In this document: piece after piece, positions 26,548 to 35,411 of the stretch
How the letters are laid out: the number at the start of each line of letters is the position of its first letter
Position numbering within the stretch: the stretch's first letter is position 1
Source: Streptosporangiaceae bacterium
GTDB taxonomy: Bacteria; Actinomycetota; Actinomycetes; Streptosporangiales; Streptosporangiaceae
Reading direction: 5' to 3'
DNA: 51,974 bases
Assembly: GCA_030038295.1 (NCBI GenBank)
Contig: JASHPF010000137.1
Coordinates: 1 to 51,974, forward strand
Notes under the pieces: model-generated
The model's database searches: none
The model's input: the letters and a program-made list of their open reading frames with translations, nothing else
Told to the model about the DNA's origin: nothing
Made by a program: the position numbers and the translations under genes

Positions 26548-28181
26548 TTCCCAGCCGGCTGATCGCGCCGCCGCCCGGCTGGCGCAGGGAGACCGATGTC
26601 GCGGTCGTCGGCTCCGGCGTCGCCGGGGTGACCGCGGTGCTCGCGATCCGGCGTGCGCTCCCCACCGCTCGTATCCTGCTCGCCACCAAGTCCGTGCTGG
26701 ACGACGGGTCGACCCGGTGGGCGCAGGGCGGGATCGCGGCCGCGCTCGGCCCCGGTGACTCGCCCGAGGATCACCTGCAGGACACGCTGACCGCGGGCGC
26801 TGGGCTCTGCGATCCGGAGGCCGTCCGCGCGCTGGTCACCGAGGGGCCGGATGCCGTACGCCGGCTGATCGAGCTGGGCGCGCGATTCGACCGCGAACCC
26901 GCTGGCCCGCTGGCGCTGACCAGAGAGGGCGGCCACCTGCGCCGCCGGATCGCGCACGCCGGCGGGGACGCCACCGGTGCGGAGATCTCCAGGGCGCTGC
27001 TCGTCGCCCTCGCGGAGGCCGGCCGCGCGGCCGAGCTCGAGGTGATCGAGCACGCGCTGGCGCTCGACCTGCTGCAGGCCGCGGACGGACGGGCGGCCGG
27101 CCTGACCCTGCACGTCCTCGGCGAAGGCGAGACCGACGGGGTCGGTGCCGTGCACGCCCGCGCGGTAGTGCTAGCGTCCGGCGGCTTCGGCCAGGTCTAC
27201 TCGGCGACCACGAACCCGCCGGTGTCCACCGGGGACGGGCTGGCCATGGCGCTGCGAGCCGGCGCCGTCGCCGCGGACCTGGAGTTCGTCCAGTTTCACC
27301 CCACGGTGCTGTGGCTCGGCCCAGCCTCGCGCGGTCGGCAGCCGCTCATCTCCGAGGCGGTGCGCGGCGAAGGCGCCGTGCTGATCGACGCCCTGGGGCA
27401 CAGGTTCATGGCCGGGCAGCACCCGCTGGCCGACCTGGCGCCGCGGGATGTCGTCGCCAAGGCAATCATGCGAGAGATGCTCGCGTCCGGTTCGGATCAC
27501 GTCTACCTCGACGGCCGGCACCTGGGCGCGGCGGTCTGGGCGGCTCGGTTCCCGACGATCCTGGCGAGCTGTCGCTCGCACGGCGTGGATCCGGTGACGG
27601 AGCCGATTCCGGTGGTGCCCGCCGCGCACTACGTCAGCGGCGGCATCCGCACCGACCTGTACGGCCGCACCAGCGTCCCGGGCCTGTACGCCTGCGGCGA
27701 GGCGGCCTGCACCGGAGTGCACGGCGCGAACCGGCTCGCATCCAACTCGCTGCTGGAAGGCCTCGTGTTCGCCGAGCGTATCGGTGCCGAGCTCGGCCGC
27801 GCGCTGCCGCCGGAAGCCGAGCCCGCCACCGACGACCGCCAGGCTCGGCTGATCGCGCCCGCCACTGTGGGGCCGCTGCAGCAGCTCATGACCGCCGACG
27901 CGGGCGTGCTGCGGTCCGGGACCGGCCTGACCAGGGCGGCGGCCGAGCTGGTCCGGCTCGGCCTGCAGGACTGCGACAAGCCAGACGCGGACGCCTGGCA
28001 GGCCACCAACCTGCACCTGGTTGCGTCGGCGCTGGTTGCCACCGCCCTGGTTCGCGAGGAAACGCGCGGCAGTCACTGGCGCGAGGACTTCGCCGAGACC
28101 AGCCCGGCCTGGCGTGGGCACCTCGCCGTGTCGGCCGGCCCCGCCGGGCTCGGCGTCGCCTTCGAGCCGGTGCTTGACTGA
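26544..28181 (+). CDS. nadB: L-aspartate oxidase
   Basis: This 545-residue flavoprotein oxidises L-aspartate to iminoaspartate, the first step of de novo NAD synthesis. It has the FAD motif VVGSGVAG near residues 20-27, the substrate loop [46 protein letters not shown] and [14 protein letters not shown] followed by [30 protein letters not shown]. The C-terminal helical domain is complete. It starts with GTG 26544, overlapping panC. nadA is not in the window, so quinolinate synthase must be encoded elsewhere. Confidence 0.95.
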   Translation: MIPSRLIAPPPGWRRETDVAVVGSGVAGVTAVLAIRRALPTARILLATKSVLDDGSTRWAQGGIAAALGPGDSPEDHLQDTLTAGAGLCDPEAVRALVTEGPDAVRRLIELGARFDREPAGPLALTREGGHLRRRIAHAGGDATGAEISRALLVALAEAGRAAELEVIEHALALDLLQAADGRAAGLTLHVLGEGETDGVGAVHARAVVLASGGFGQVYSATTNPPVSTGDGLAMALRAGAVAADLEFVQFHPTVLWLGPASRGRQPLISEAVRGEGAVLIDALGHRFMAGQHPLADLAPRDVVAKAIMREMLASGSDHVYLDGRHLGAAVWAARFPTILASCRSHGVDPVTEPIPVVPAAHYVSGGIRTDLYGRTSVPGLYACGEAACTGVHGANRLASNSLLEGLVFAERIGAELGRALPPEAEPATDDRQARLIAPATVGPLQQLMTADAGVLRSGTGLTRAAAELVRLGLQDCDKPDADAWQATNLHLVASALVATALVREETRGSHWREDFAETSPAWRGHLAVSAGPAGLGVAFEPVLD

Positions 28182-28196
28182 GGGGAGGAACGGGCT

Positions 28197-29144
28197 ATGC
28201 ACGGGGCGACTCCGGCCGGTGTGCGCGCGGCCGCGGGGCCGGGCGGTCCCGTTTCCCTGCTGCCCGACGGGCTCGCCGGGCGGCTGGCGGCCGTTGGGCT
28301 CGATCCGGCCGACGTCGCGGCCCTGGTCGCGGCTGCGCTGGCCGAGGACCTCGCGGGCGGCGTCGACGTGACGACGGTCGCGACCGTGCCGGCGGGCGCT
28401 CGTGGTCAGGCGGACGTGGTCGCGAGGGCGGCCGGCGTGGTGGCGGGGCTGCCAGTGGCCGAGGCGGTGTTCGCCCTGGCGTCGCCGGGCAGCGCGGTCG
28501 CGTGCACCGACCGGGCGGCCGACGGCGACCTGGTGGCGGCGGGGCAAGCCGTGCTGACGGTGACCGGCCCGGTCAGCGCGCTGCTGACCGCCGAGCGGAC
28601 CGCGCTCAACCTGTTGTGCCACCTGTCAGGTGTCGCCACCCTCACGCGGCGGTGGGTAGCGGCGGTGGCCGGCACCCGGGCGGCGATCAGGGATACCCGC
28701 AAGACCACGCCGGGCCTGCGGGCGCTCGAAAAGTACGCGGTGCGCTGCGGCGGCGGTGTCAACCACCGCATGTCGCTGGCCGACGCCGCACTGATCAAGG
28801 ACAACCACGTTGCGGCGGCGGGGTCGGTCAGCGCCGCGTTCGCGGCGGTCAGATCGAAGGCTCCGGGGCTGCCGCTTGAGGTGGAATGCGACACCCTCGA
28901 TCAGGTGACCGAGGCACTGGCCGCCGGCGCGGACCTCATCCTGCTCGACAATTTCTCGGTCAGCGATATGGCCGCGGCGGTGCGGCTGGCCGGCGGCAGG
29001 GCGCTGCTCGAGGCGAGCGGCGGGCTCACGCTAGGCCGAGCCCGCGCCGTCGCCCAGACTGGCGTGGACTACCTTGCGGTGGGGGCGCTGACGCACTCGG
29101 CGCCCGCCCTCGACTTCGGGCTGGACCTGCTTCAGCCCGGCTAG
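28197..29144 (+). CDS. nadC: Nicotinate-nucleotide pyrophosphorylase
   Basis: This 315-residue enzyme converts quinolinate and PRPP to nicotinate mononucleotide. Signature residues are AEDLAGGVDVTT, ERTALNLLCHLSGVAT, IRDTRKTTPGLRALEKYAVRCGGGVNHR, LIKDNH and LEASGGL followed by GVDYLAVGALTHS. An N-terminal Gly/Ala-rich extension of about 20 residues is not conserved. GAGGGGAGGAA lies a few bases before ATG 28197. It lies 15 bp after nadB, so the two probably share a transcript. Confidence 0.95.
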   Translation: MHGATPAGVRAAAGPGGPVSLLPDGLAGRLAAVGLDPADVAALVAAALAEDLAGGVDVTTVATVPAGARGQADVVARAAGVVAGLPVAEAVFALASPGSAVACTDRAADGDLVAAGQAVLTVTGPVSALLTAERTALNLLCHLSGVATLTRRWVAAVAGTRAAIRDTRKTTPGLRALEKYAVRCGGGVNHRMSLADAALIKDNHVAAAGSVSAAFAAVRSKAPGLPLEVECDTLDQVTEALAAGADLILLDNFSVSDMAAAVRLAGGRALLEASGGLTLGRARAVAQTGVDYLAVGALTHSAPALDFGLDLLQPG

Positions 29145-29159
29145 CAGATCGGGAACGCC

Positions 29160-30029
29160 ATGCTGCTGACCATCGACGTGGGTAACACCAACACCGTGCT
29201 CGGCCTGTTCGACGGGACGGACGTGGTGGAGCACTGGCGAGTGTCTACCGACCCCGTGCGCACCGCGGATGAGCTGGCCGTGCTGCTGCAGGGTCTGCTA
29301 CGGCAGAGCACGCTGTTCACCGAGCCGGACGTGAACGGCATCGCGCTGTGCTCCACGGTGCCGTCGGTGCTGCACGAGCTGCGCGAGATGTGCCGGCGCT
29401 ACTACGGCGACGTGCCGGCGGTCATCGTCGAGCCGGGGGTGAAGACCGGCGTTCCGCTGCGGTACGACAACCCGAAGGAGGTCGGCAGTGACCGCATCAT
29501 GAACGCGGTCGCTGCCGTGCACCTGTACGGCGGGCCAGCGATCGTGGTGGACTTCGGCACCTCGACGAACTTCGACGCGGTGAGCGAGCGCGGGGAGTTC
29601 GTCGGCGGCGCGCTGGCGCCCGGCATCGAGATCTCCGTGGACGCGCTGTCCAGACGCGCGGCCCAGCTGCTCAAGGTCGAGCTCGCCCGGCCCGGCCGGG
29701 TCATCGGCAAGAGCACCGTCGAGGCGCTGCAGTCCGGCATCATCTTCGGCTTCGCCGGGCAGGTCGAGGGCATCGCCACCCGGATGGCGGCCGAGCTAGC
29801 ACCGGGGAATCCAGACTCGGTCACGATCATCGCGACCGGTGGCCTGGCACCGCTGGTCATCCACGAGGTCTCGGTGATCGACGCGTACGAGCCCTGGCTG
29901 ACACTGATCGGCCTGCGGCTGACGTACGAGCGCAACACGGCGCCCGCCAGGCTCAGCCGGGACGGCGCCAGCCCGGCGAGGGAGCCGGCCAGGGACGCGG
30001 CCGGGGGCGGCACCGCGGCCACCGGCTGA
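29160..30029 (+). CDS. coaX: Type III pantothenate kinase
   Basis: This 289-residue ASKHA-fold kinase phosphorylates pantothenate, opening CoA synthesis. The phosphate-binding DVGNTNTVLG is at 6-15, and GSDRIMNAVAA, DFGTSTNFDAV (commonly DFGTATTFD) and GALAPGIEISVDAL follow. It is placed 15 bp after nadC and in the same operon as panC, linking two steps of the CoA pathway. The last 30 residues form a Pro/Arg/Ala tail beyond the family's usual end. Confidence 0.94.
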   Translation: MLLTIDVGNTNTVLGLFDGTDVVEHWRVSTDPVRTADELAVLLQGLLRQSTLFTEPDVNGIALCSTVPSVLHELREMCRRYYGDVPAVIVEPGVKTGVPLRYDNPKEVGSDRIMNAVAAVHLYGGPAIVVDFGTSTNFDAVSERGEFVGGALAPGIEISVDALSRRAAQLLKVELARPGRVIGKSTVEALQSGIIFGFAGQVEGIATRMAAELAPGNPDSVTIIATGGLAPLVIHEVSVIDAYEPWLTLIGLRLTYERNTAPARLSRDGASPAREPARDAAGGGTAATG

Positions 30030-30041
30030 CCGGCGCACCGG

Positions 30042-30047
30042 TAGCCT
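30042..30047 (+). promoter_or_regulatory. -10 box, leaderless start of lysS
   Basis: TAGCCT (TANNNT) ends 7 nt before GTG 30055 and no Shine-Dalgarno intervenes, so lysS appears to have its own leaderless promoter directly behind coaX. Confidence 0.5.
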
Positions 30048-30054
30048 CGGGCGT

Positions 30055-31578
30055 GTGACGCAGCAGCAGGACGGCCCGGCGGCCGGCGACCGGCCGGCCA
30101 GCGACGCGGGCGTGCCCGAGCAAACCCAGGTGCGGATCGCCAAGGTCGAGCGGATGCGCGCGGCCGGGGTCGACCCGTACCCGGTCGGCTATCCCCGGAC
30201 GCACGCCATCGGCGAGGTACGGGCGGAGTTCGGCGCGCTGACCGCGGACACCACGACCGGTGTCACCGTCGGCGTGGCCGGGCGGGTCGTGCTGTACCGG
30301 AACGCCGGCAAGCTCTGCTTCGCGACGCTGCGCGACGCCACCGGCGAGATCCAGGTGATGGTGTCGCTCAATCGGGTTGGCGCGCAGGCCCTGGCCGCCT
30401 GGAAGTCCGACGTGGATCTCGGCGATCACGTCGGCGTGACCGGTGAGGTCATCTCGTCCCGGACCGGCGAGTTGTCCGTGCTTGCCGACTCCTTTCGGAT
30501 CACGGCCAAGGCGCTGCGCCCGCCGCCGGACAAGCATCACGGGCTGACCGACCCGGAAGCCCGAGTCCGGCAGCGCTACCTGGACCTGATCGTCAATCCG
30601 TCGGCGCGGCGGACCGCCGAGGTGCGAGCGACGGTCACCCGGTCGGTCCGCGAGGAACTGCACACGCGCGGCTACCTCGAGGTGGAAACGCCGGTGCTGC
30701 AGACGCTGCACGGCGGCGCGAATGCCCGGCCGTTCACGAGTCACATCAACGCCTTCAACCTCGATCTGTATCTGCGCATCGCGCTGGAGCTCTACCTGAA
30801 GCGGCTCGTTGTCGGTGGCATCGAGCGGGTCTACGAGATCGGACGGATCTTCCGCAACGAGGGCGTGGACGCGACGCACAACCCCGAGTTCACCATGCTC
30901 GAGGCCTACCAGGCGTACGGGGACTACAACACCATGCAGGCGCTGACCACCGAGCTGCTCCAGCACGCGGCCGAGGCTGCGTACGGCAAGCAGGTCGCGG
31001 TCCGGCCCGACGGTACCGAGGTCGACATCAGCGGCCCCTGGCGCACGGCCACGGTGCACGGCGCGCTGTCAGACGCGCTCGGCGAGGAGGTGACGCCCGA
31101 CACGTCGGAGAAGCAGCTTCGCGCGTACGCGGCCGAGCGGCAGATTGAGGTGCAGCCGTCCTGGAACAGGGCCCAGGTGCTGCTGGAGCTGTACGAGCGG
31201 CTGGTCGAGGCGCGCACCGCAGCGCCGACGTTCTACCGGGATTTCCCGGTCGAGGTCTCGCCCCTCACCCGGCAGCACCGGGCCGATCCGCGGCTGGCCG
31301 AGAAGTGGGACCTGGTGGCGTTCGGCACCGAGATCGCCACCGCCTATTCGGAGCTGGTCGACCCGCTCGAGCAGCGGGTCCGGCTGACGGCGCAGTCGCT
31401 GCTCGCCGCGGGCGGCGACCCGGATGCCATGCAGCTCGACGAGGACTTCCTCGCCGCGCTCGAATACGGGATGCCGCCAGCCGGCGGGCTGGGGATGGGC
31501 ATCGACCGGATGCTGATCATGCTGACCGGGCTGCCGATCCGGGAGACGGTGCTGTTCCCGCTCGTCAAGCCCGGCTGA
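30055..31578 (+). CDS. lysS: Lysyl-tRNA synthetase, class II
   Basis: This 507-residue class II synthetase charges tRNA-Lys. An OB-fold anticodon-binding domain (about 60-165) precedes the catalytic domain with motif 2 FRNEGVDATHNPEFTMLE and motif 3 GLGMGIDRMLIMLTG. VRQRYLDLIVNPSARR joins the domains. The N-terminal ~25 residues are unconserved. Besides protein synthesis it would supply Lys-tRNA to the MprF-like protein at 20 kb, which has no synthetase domain of its own. Confidence 0.95.
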   Translation: MTQQQDGPAAGDRPASDAGVPEQTQVRIAKVERMRAAGVDPYPVGYPRTHAIGEVRAEFGALTADTTTGVTVGVAGRVVLYRNAGKLCFATLRDATGEIQVMVSLNRVGAQALAAWKSDVDLGDHVGVTGEVISSRTGELSVLADSFRITAKALRPPPDKHHGLTDPEARVRQRYLDLIVNPSARRTAEVRATVTRSVREELHTRGYLEVETPVLQTLHGGANARPFTSHINAFNLDLYLRIALELYLKRLVVGGIERVYEIGRIFRNEGVDATHNPEFTMLEAYQAYGDYNTMQALTTELLQHAAEAAYGKQVAVRPDGTEVDISGPWRTATVHGALSDALGEEVTPDTSEKQLRAYAAERQIEVQPSWNRAQVLLELYERLVEARTAAPTFYRDFPVEVSPLTRQHRADPRLAEKWDLVAFGTEIATAYSELVDPLEQRVRLTAQSLLAAGGDPDAMQLDEDFLAALEYGMPPAGGLGMGIDRMLIMLTGLPIRETVLFPLVKPG

Positions 31579-31623
31579 CCCGACGGCTGCCGACCGCACC
31601 CCCGGGCCGGGCCAGGAGACGGC

Positions 31624-31713
31624 GCTGCCCGGCCAGCGGGGGGAGGCTGGCCGGGCAGCTCGGGGGAACGCTAGCGCTCGGCTCGGGCGGGGCAACCACC
31701 GGGGTCGCCCCGG
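31624..31713. terminator. Two hairpins between lysS and the NlpC/P60 gene
   Basis: A perfect 14-bp stem GCTGCCCGGCCAGC (31624-31637) pairs with 31646-31659 around an 8-nt G-rich loop. A second 6-bp stem CCGGGG-TCG-CCCCGG lies at 31699-31713. They separate convergent genes and most likely end transcription in both directions, although neither has a U-tract. Confidence 0.6.
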
Positions 31714-31717
31714 GGAG

Positions 31718-32893
31718 CTAAGCGATGATCTGGACGGCTCCTTCGTAGACATCCCACATCACGGGCTGGATCTGCACATCCTGACCGAAGGTTGGCGCGT
31801 CGACCATCAGGCCGTTGCCGATGTAGATGCCGACGTGACCCAGGTCGGCATAGAAGAACACCAGATCGCCAGGTTCGAGCTGATCTATCGAGACGTGCTC
31901 GCCCTCGTTCCACTGATCGCCCGTGTAGTGCAGCAGGCTGACGCCCACCTGGGCGTACGCCCACATCACCAGGCCGGAGCAGTCGAACGCGTCCGGACCG
32001 GCAGCGCCCCACACATACGGGTCGCCGATCCTCGTGAGTGCGAACCTGAGCGCCTGCACACCGATGCTGTCGCCGCTAACCGAGATATTCGGGTACTGTC
32101 CGGTCTGCTCGTAGATCTCCTCTGCCTGGGCAAATGCCTGGCTGTTGAAGAAGTTCTCGCGCTGCTGGATGGCCGCGACCTTCTCCTGCATCGCCTTCGA
32201 AAGGTCCGTCGCGTGTCGCTGCTCTTCGCTGGCGGCTGCTTCGGCGCGCCGCGCCGCGATCACGGCGCCCGCGATGAGGCTGACCTTGGCCCCGTTTTCC
32301 TGCTGCAGCTGGGTCATGATCGACGCCCGGTTCAGCAGGCTCTGCGGTGAATCAGTCGTCAGCAGCTGGAGCGTCGGGTCGAGGCCGCCGGTCATGTAGT
32401 TCTCCACCGCGATCGACGCGATCGAGGTCTCGTCCGACGCGAAGATGCCGCGGTCCCGCGCGGCGTTCAGCCTGGCGAGCTTGACGGCAGCCTGCGCGGC
32501 AGCCAGCTGGATCTGCAGGTTGTCGTACTGCTGGCTGAGGAGGTCAATCTGGGCGGAGAGCTTGTTCGCCTCGGCGAGCACGGCGTTGAGGCTCGGGTTG
32601 CTTGACGTCGTCTTGGTGGGTGCGGCGTCCGCAAGGCTGGCCGGGAGCGCGATGGAGCAGACGGCGAGTGCCGCGACGAGCCCGACTGCCCGCCGCGCGA
32701 GCCGCGCCGAGCGCCTCCCCCTGGCGGGTCGCGCTAGTCGCGCCAGCCGGGCGGGTCGCGCCGCGGCGACAGACCCGGCAGTGGCGAAAACAGGCCAGGG
32801 AAATCGGCGCCGGGTGGCGCGTCCGAGGGATGCCGAGTGATCGGCCAGAGCTGCTGAATTCCGTGCTACATGCCGTGCGGGCATGCGTGCCAC
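31718..32893 (-). CDS. NlpC/P60 (C40) peptidoglycan endopeptidase
   Basis: This 391-residue secreted hydrolase would cleave D-Glu-gamma-DAP type bonds in peptidoglycan stems. A coiled-coil region (about 100-250) with many Gln, Leu and Ala residues precedes the C-terminal NlpC/P60 domain. The catalytic Cys lies in FDCSGLVMWAY and the His in GHVGIYIG. A signal/anchor segment (AVGLVAALAVCSIALPASLADA) is preceded by an unusual ~65-residue Arg/Ala-rich leader. GTG 32893 was chosen because GAGGAGAGGAGAGGG lies just upstream; ATG 32884 is possible. A c-di-AMP aptamer lies immediately before this ribosome-binding site, so synthesis is probably switched by c-di-AMP. Confidence 0.9.
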   Translation of the reverse strand: MARMPARHVARNSAALADHSASLGRATRRRFPWPVFATAGSVAAARPARLARLARPARGRRSARLARRAVGLVAALAVCSIALPASLADAAPTKTTSSNPSLNAVLAEANKLSAQIDLLSQQYDNLQIQLAAAQAAVKLARLNAARDRGIFASDETSIASIAVENYMTGGLDPTLQLLTTDSPQSLLNRASIMTQLQQENGAKVSLIAGAVIAARRAEAAASEEQRHATDLSKAMQEKVAAIQQRENFFNSQAFAQAEEIYEQTGQYPNISVSGDSIGVQALRFALTRIGDPYVWGAAGPDAFDCSGLVMWAYAQVGVSLLHYTGDQWNEGEHVSIDQLEPGDLVFFYADLGHVGIYIGNGLMVDAPTFGQDVQIQPVMWDVYEGAVQIIA

Positions 32894-32911
32894 GTCCCTC
32901 TCCTCTCCTCG

Positions 32912-33065
32912 GCCGCCTACCGGGTTAGCTGACGGGTTCGGGCCGGAGGAGCCCTACGGCTGACTGCAGACCGGTGCAGCGTCCGCAGCCGCCGATTCAC
33001 CCCAGGGATCCGTGGGTCCCCGGCTTCCTGATCGGCCGCTCCGCCACGATCAGGAACTCGGCGGG
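32912..33065 (-). ncRNA. c-di-AMP riboswitch (ydaO/yuaA type)
   Basis: Read on the minus strand, the region contains the hallmark blocks of the ydaO family: GGGGACCCAC, then GGGGTGAATCGGCGG, then AGGGCTCC, GGCCCGAACCCGTCAGC and TAACCCGGTAGGCGG. P1 is formed by CCGCC (33064-33060) and GGCGG (32917-32913), and a strong side stem is formed by TTCCTGATCG/CGATCAGGAA. Only about 20 nt separate the aptamer from the start codon of the NlpC/P60 gene, and the purine-rich ribosome-binding site follows P1 directly; this suggests control of translation or a mutually exclusive structure. A possible -10 TACTCT lies at 33108-33103. c-di-AMP riboswitches before cell-wall hydrolase genes are known in Actinobacteria. 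Confidence 0.93.
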
Positions 33066-33476
33066 TCGCTGCAGGCTCTCCTGCAGCGGGTATTCGCGAT
33101 GCAGAGTAATGGAAATAGCCTTCGGTTCGGGCCAGAACAGGAAAGATTTTTGGCTTCACTCGGCCGAACAGAAGCGAGTCCCGAATTGCCTGGCTGGAAG
33201 CTAGGCGACGCAACACGTGCCGCCCGCCCGCCACTGCCGTCGTCGGTGGCCGTATCCACGCAGGTCAGAAGCGTATACAGCGACGTGCCCGCCGCTGTAA
33301 TCTGCGCGTGATCTGCCCGAGATTGCGCCGCCGCGACTCGCTGCAATGTGTGCCAGCTAAGTAACGCTCAGTTCGCGGCAGCTCATTGGCGCCGTATGAC
33401 CTTCTTTGGGATGCTGAGCTGGGCTGATTCGGCGCGCGATCACGGCAGCGAGGGCTACAACGGGAGGCGGACACAG
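33066..33476. other. Divergent spacer between riboswitch and argA-type gene
   Basis: This 411-bp gap contains no convincing gene. On the minus strand it probably holds the promoter of the riboswitch transcript (TACTCT near 33105) and the hairpin GCTGCAG/CTGCAGC (33069-33088). On the plus strand it should hold the promoter for the downstream acetyltransferase, which I cannot place with certainty. It is more AT-rich than its surroundings. Confidence 0.5.
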
Positions 33477-33977
33477 ATGGACTACGCGGTCAGGCGGGCT
33501 CGGACGGGTGACATCCGCGCTATTCGTGCCCTGATCGATGCGAACGTCCAGTCCGGGCGCCTGCTGGACAAGCCGACCGTGACGCTGTACGAGGACGTTC
33601 AGGAGTTCTGGGTCGCGACCACACCCGACGCGGAAATCGCGGGCTGCGGAGCGTTGCACGTTATATGGGAAGATCTCGCCGAGATCCGCACCCTTGCGGT
33701 GGCGGCCGAACATCAGGGCCGTGGCGTCGGCAATCTGATAGTCGCCGCGCTGCTGGAGACTGCCAGAGAACTTGGCGTTAACCGGGTATTCGTCCTCACC
33801 TTCGCGGTGGCGTTCTTCCAGCGGCACGGTTTTACCGAGATCGTCGGGCAGGCAACCTCGCCTGAGGTCTACGCCGAACTGTTGCGATCCTACGATGAGG
33901 GCGTGGCCGAGTTCCTTGACCTCGACCGGGTGAAGCCCAACACGCTCGGCAACACACGTATGCTGCTGCGTTTGTGA
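33477..33977 (+). CDS. argA: Amino-acid N-acetyltransferase (short N-acetylglutamate synthase)
   Basis: This 166-residue GNAT protein starts MDYAVRRARTGDIRAIRALID. The acetyl-CoA loop is HQGRGVGNLIV, and the C-terminal VLTFAVAFFQRHGFTEI matches the short actinobacterial ArgA (Rv2747 type) that makes N-acetylglutamate for arginine synthesis. Homologues usually have LTFE/LTxxxxFF at this point. GGGAGG precedes ATG 33477 by about 8 nt. Placement near lsr2 and clpC matches Streptomyces. A different small acceptor is not excluded. Confidence 0.8.
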   Translation: MDYAVRRARTGDIRAIRALIDANVQSGRLLDKPTVTLYEDVQEFWVATTPDAEIAGCGALHVIWEDLAEIRTLAVAAEHQGRGVGNLIVAALLETARELGVNRVFVLTFAVAFFQRHGFTEIVGQATSPEVYAELLRSYDEGVAEFLDLDRVKPNTLGNTRMLLRL

Positions 33978-34213
33978 GCAGCGCGGCTACCGTCGTTACC
34001 AGCCACAACCGTGACCTTTGCCCCGCCGGGCCTTGATCGACGGCCCACGACAGCACCGCGAATTGTTCGGGTCACTGCGTCTGCTTTTGCTGGCCCGGCG
34101 GCAGTCCTTGCTGGCAGCCGTGCTGTCGGGCGTCTGGATTTGCCGGTGCGAGCGGGCTAGGGGCTAGCCTGTGAGACGCGGGACCGGGCCAGCCGGGAGA
34201 GGACGAGTGCCGT

Positions 34214-34429
34214 ATGCAGGATTTGTCTGCGCTCACGCCGCCGCTGCTCATGTGCGCCGTGATCATCATCGCCATCGTCGCGTTCCTGAGGCACGAGATG
34301 GGCCGGTCTCGCGCGGATAAGTCAGCTCCGGACGAGCATGAGCCCGTGGACGGGGCGCAACGTGGCGACGACCCCGATAGCCCGGAACATGACGACGCGG
34401 ACGACACGCGAGTTAGCCCTCCGCGATAG
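34214..34429 (+). CDS. Small single-pass membrane protein
   Basis: This 71-residue ORF has one TM helix (about 8-25, LTPPLLMCAVIIIAIVAFL) and then RHEMGR and a long acidic tail rich in Asp, Glu and Pro. Small proteins with an AFLRHEMG motif next to the acetyltransferase gene occur in other actinomycetes; the function is unknown. GGGAGAGGACGAG precedes ATG 34214. Composition and the clear helix support a real gene. Confidence 0.7.
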   Translation: MQDLSALTPPLLMCAVIIIAIVAFLRHEMGRSRADKSAPDEHEPVDGAQRGDDPDSPEHDDADDTRVSPPR

Positions 34430-34528
34430 CCGGCGGCGGCTGGCTGTCGATTACCGTGAGTTACACCGGGCCGAGGATTTCGTCCCGCGGATCGCGTCGG
34501 CGACCATAGTTAAACGGCTATCGAGAAT

Positions 34529-34558
34529 TTGTCAGGTCAGCGCGCCATGGTATATCTT
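34529..34558 (+). promoter_or_regulatory. SigA-type promoter of lsr2
   Basis: TTGTCA (34529-34534), 18-nt spacer, TATCTT (34553-34558). Both boxes are close to consensus, in a locally AT-rich stretch, and would give a leader of about 30 nt before ATG 34594. Confidence 0.65.
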
Positions 34559-34593
34559 TAGGTGCCTAAAAGACTTCAGTGAAAGGCAGCCGG

Positions 34594-34926
34594 ATGGTGC
34601 AGAAGACCGTAGTGACCGTGGTTTGTGATCTCTCCCATGACGGCGAGGTCGACGGCAACGAGACAGTTGCGTTCTCCGTTGACGGCACCGCATACGAGAT
34701 CGACGTATGTTCCGCACACGCGAAGGAACTGCACGACATCTTCGGCGGATACATCACCCACGCGAGACGCCTTAGTGGTGGCCCGCGGCGCCGCAAGGCG
34801 CGTACCGGCCCAGGTCGTGAGCGGAGTTCGGAAATTCGCCAGTGGGCGCGCGAGCGCGGGGAGAAGGTCAGCGAGCGCGGGCGCATTCCCGCGTCGATCA
34901 TTCAGGAATACGAGGCGACGCACTGA
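34594..34926 (+). CDS. lsr2: Lsr2-like nucleoid-associated protein
   Basis: This 110-residue H-NS-like xenogeneic silencer binds AT-rich DNA. The N-terminal oligomerisation domain (VAFSVDGTAYEIDVCSAHAKEL) is followed by a basic linker and the C-terminal DNA-binding domain with IRQWARERGEKVSERGRIP, where RGR is the AT-hook-like clamp. The N-terminus (VVTVVCDLSHDGEVDGNE) differs from the usual VVxLVDDLDGG pattern. ATG 34594 follows GAAAGG by 7 nt; GTG 34579 is an alternative. Its location between lysS and clpC matches mycobacterial lsr2. Confidence 0.9.
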   Translation: MVQKTVVTVVCDLSHDGEVDGNETVAFSVDGTAYEIDVCSAHAKELHDIFGGYITHARRLSGGPRRRKARTGPGRERSSEIRQWARERGEKVSERGRIPASIIQEYEATH

Positions 34927-35360
34927 GCGCCTCGGCGATATCGGCGTCCTTCCCACCCAGCCACACTGATTATTCGCTGCTGCGGGTCGCCGCCAAGCTC
35001 GGACGACCGGAGCGCGGCCGCGCCAACGGTGAGATCCCGCTAATTCCACTGTGCCGCGACCAGGCCACGGCGGACCGTAGCCAGCCGCGGCAGACCCAGC
35101 CCGCCCGGCGGCCGTTCGACGGGCGAGCCCGGAGGTGCCGGGGCCGGCCGGCCCGGCGGGCGGGGCGCCGGTCTGGATCGGCTAGCTGCTAGCCCTTCGT
35201 ACGCCCGGCGATTCCTTCGCGCGCCCCGCGACGCGCTCGTCCGGAACAGCGATCCAGCAACCGCGCACCGGCCAGGGTGGCGCTGGTGCCGCGTGCCCGA
35301 TTCGCACCTTTTCATACCCGCCGCGAGGGCTACCCAGGCTGTAGACGCGCTGGCCTGCGC

Positions 35361-35376
35361 GTTCGCTGCTGGCGTA
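35361..35376 (+). promoter_or_regulatory. Candidate ClgR operator
   Basis: GTTCGCTGCTGGCGTA fits the actinobacterial ClgR consensus WCGCYNANRGCGWWS except for one central position. ClgR activates clp genes in Corynebacterium, Mycobacterium and Streptomyces; it sits just upstream of the SigR-like promoter for clpC. No ClgR gene is in the window, so this is inference from motif and context. Confidence 0.35.
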
Positions 35377-35411
35377 GTCGGCCCCTCCTGCTTTCGCCGC
35401 CGGCGTACACG

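Noticed and set aside
26544-31578. Missing panD and nadA taken as gene loss
   Set aside because: Both may be encoded elsewhere in the genome; their absence in this window alone says nothing.
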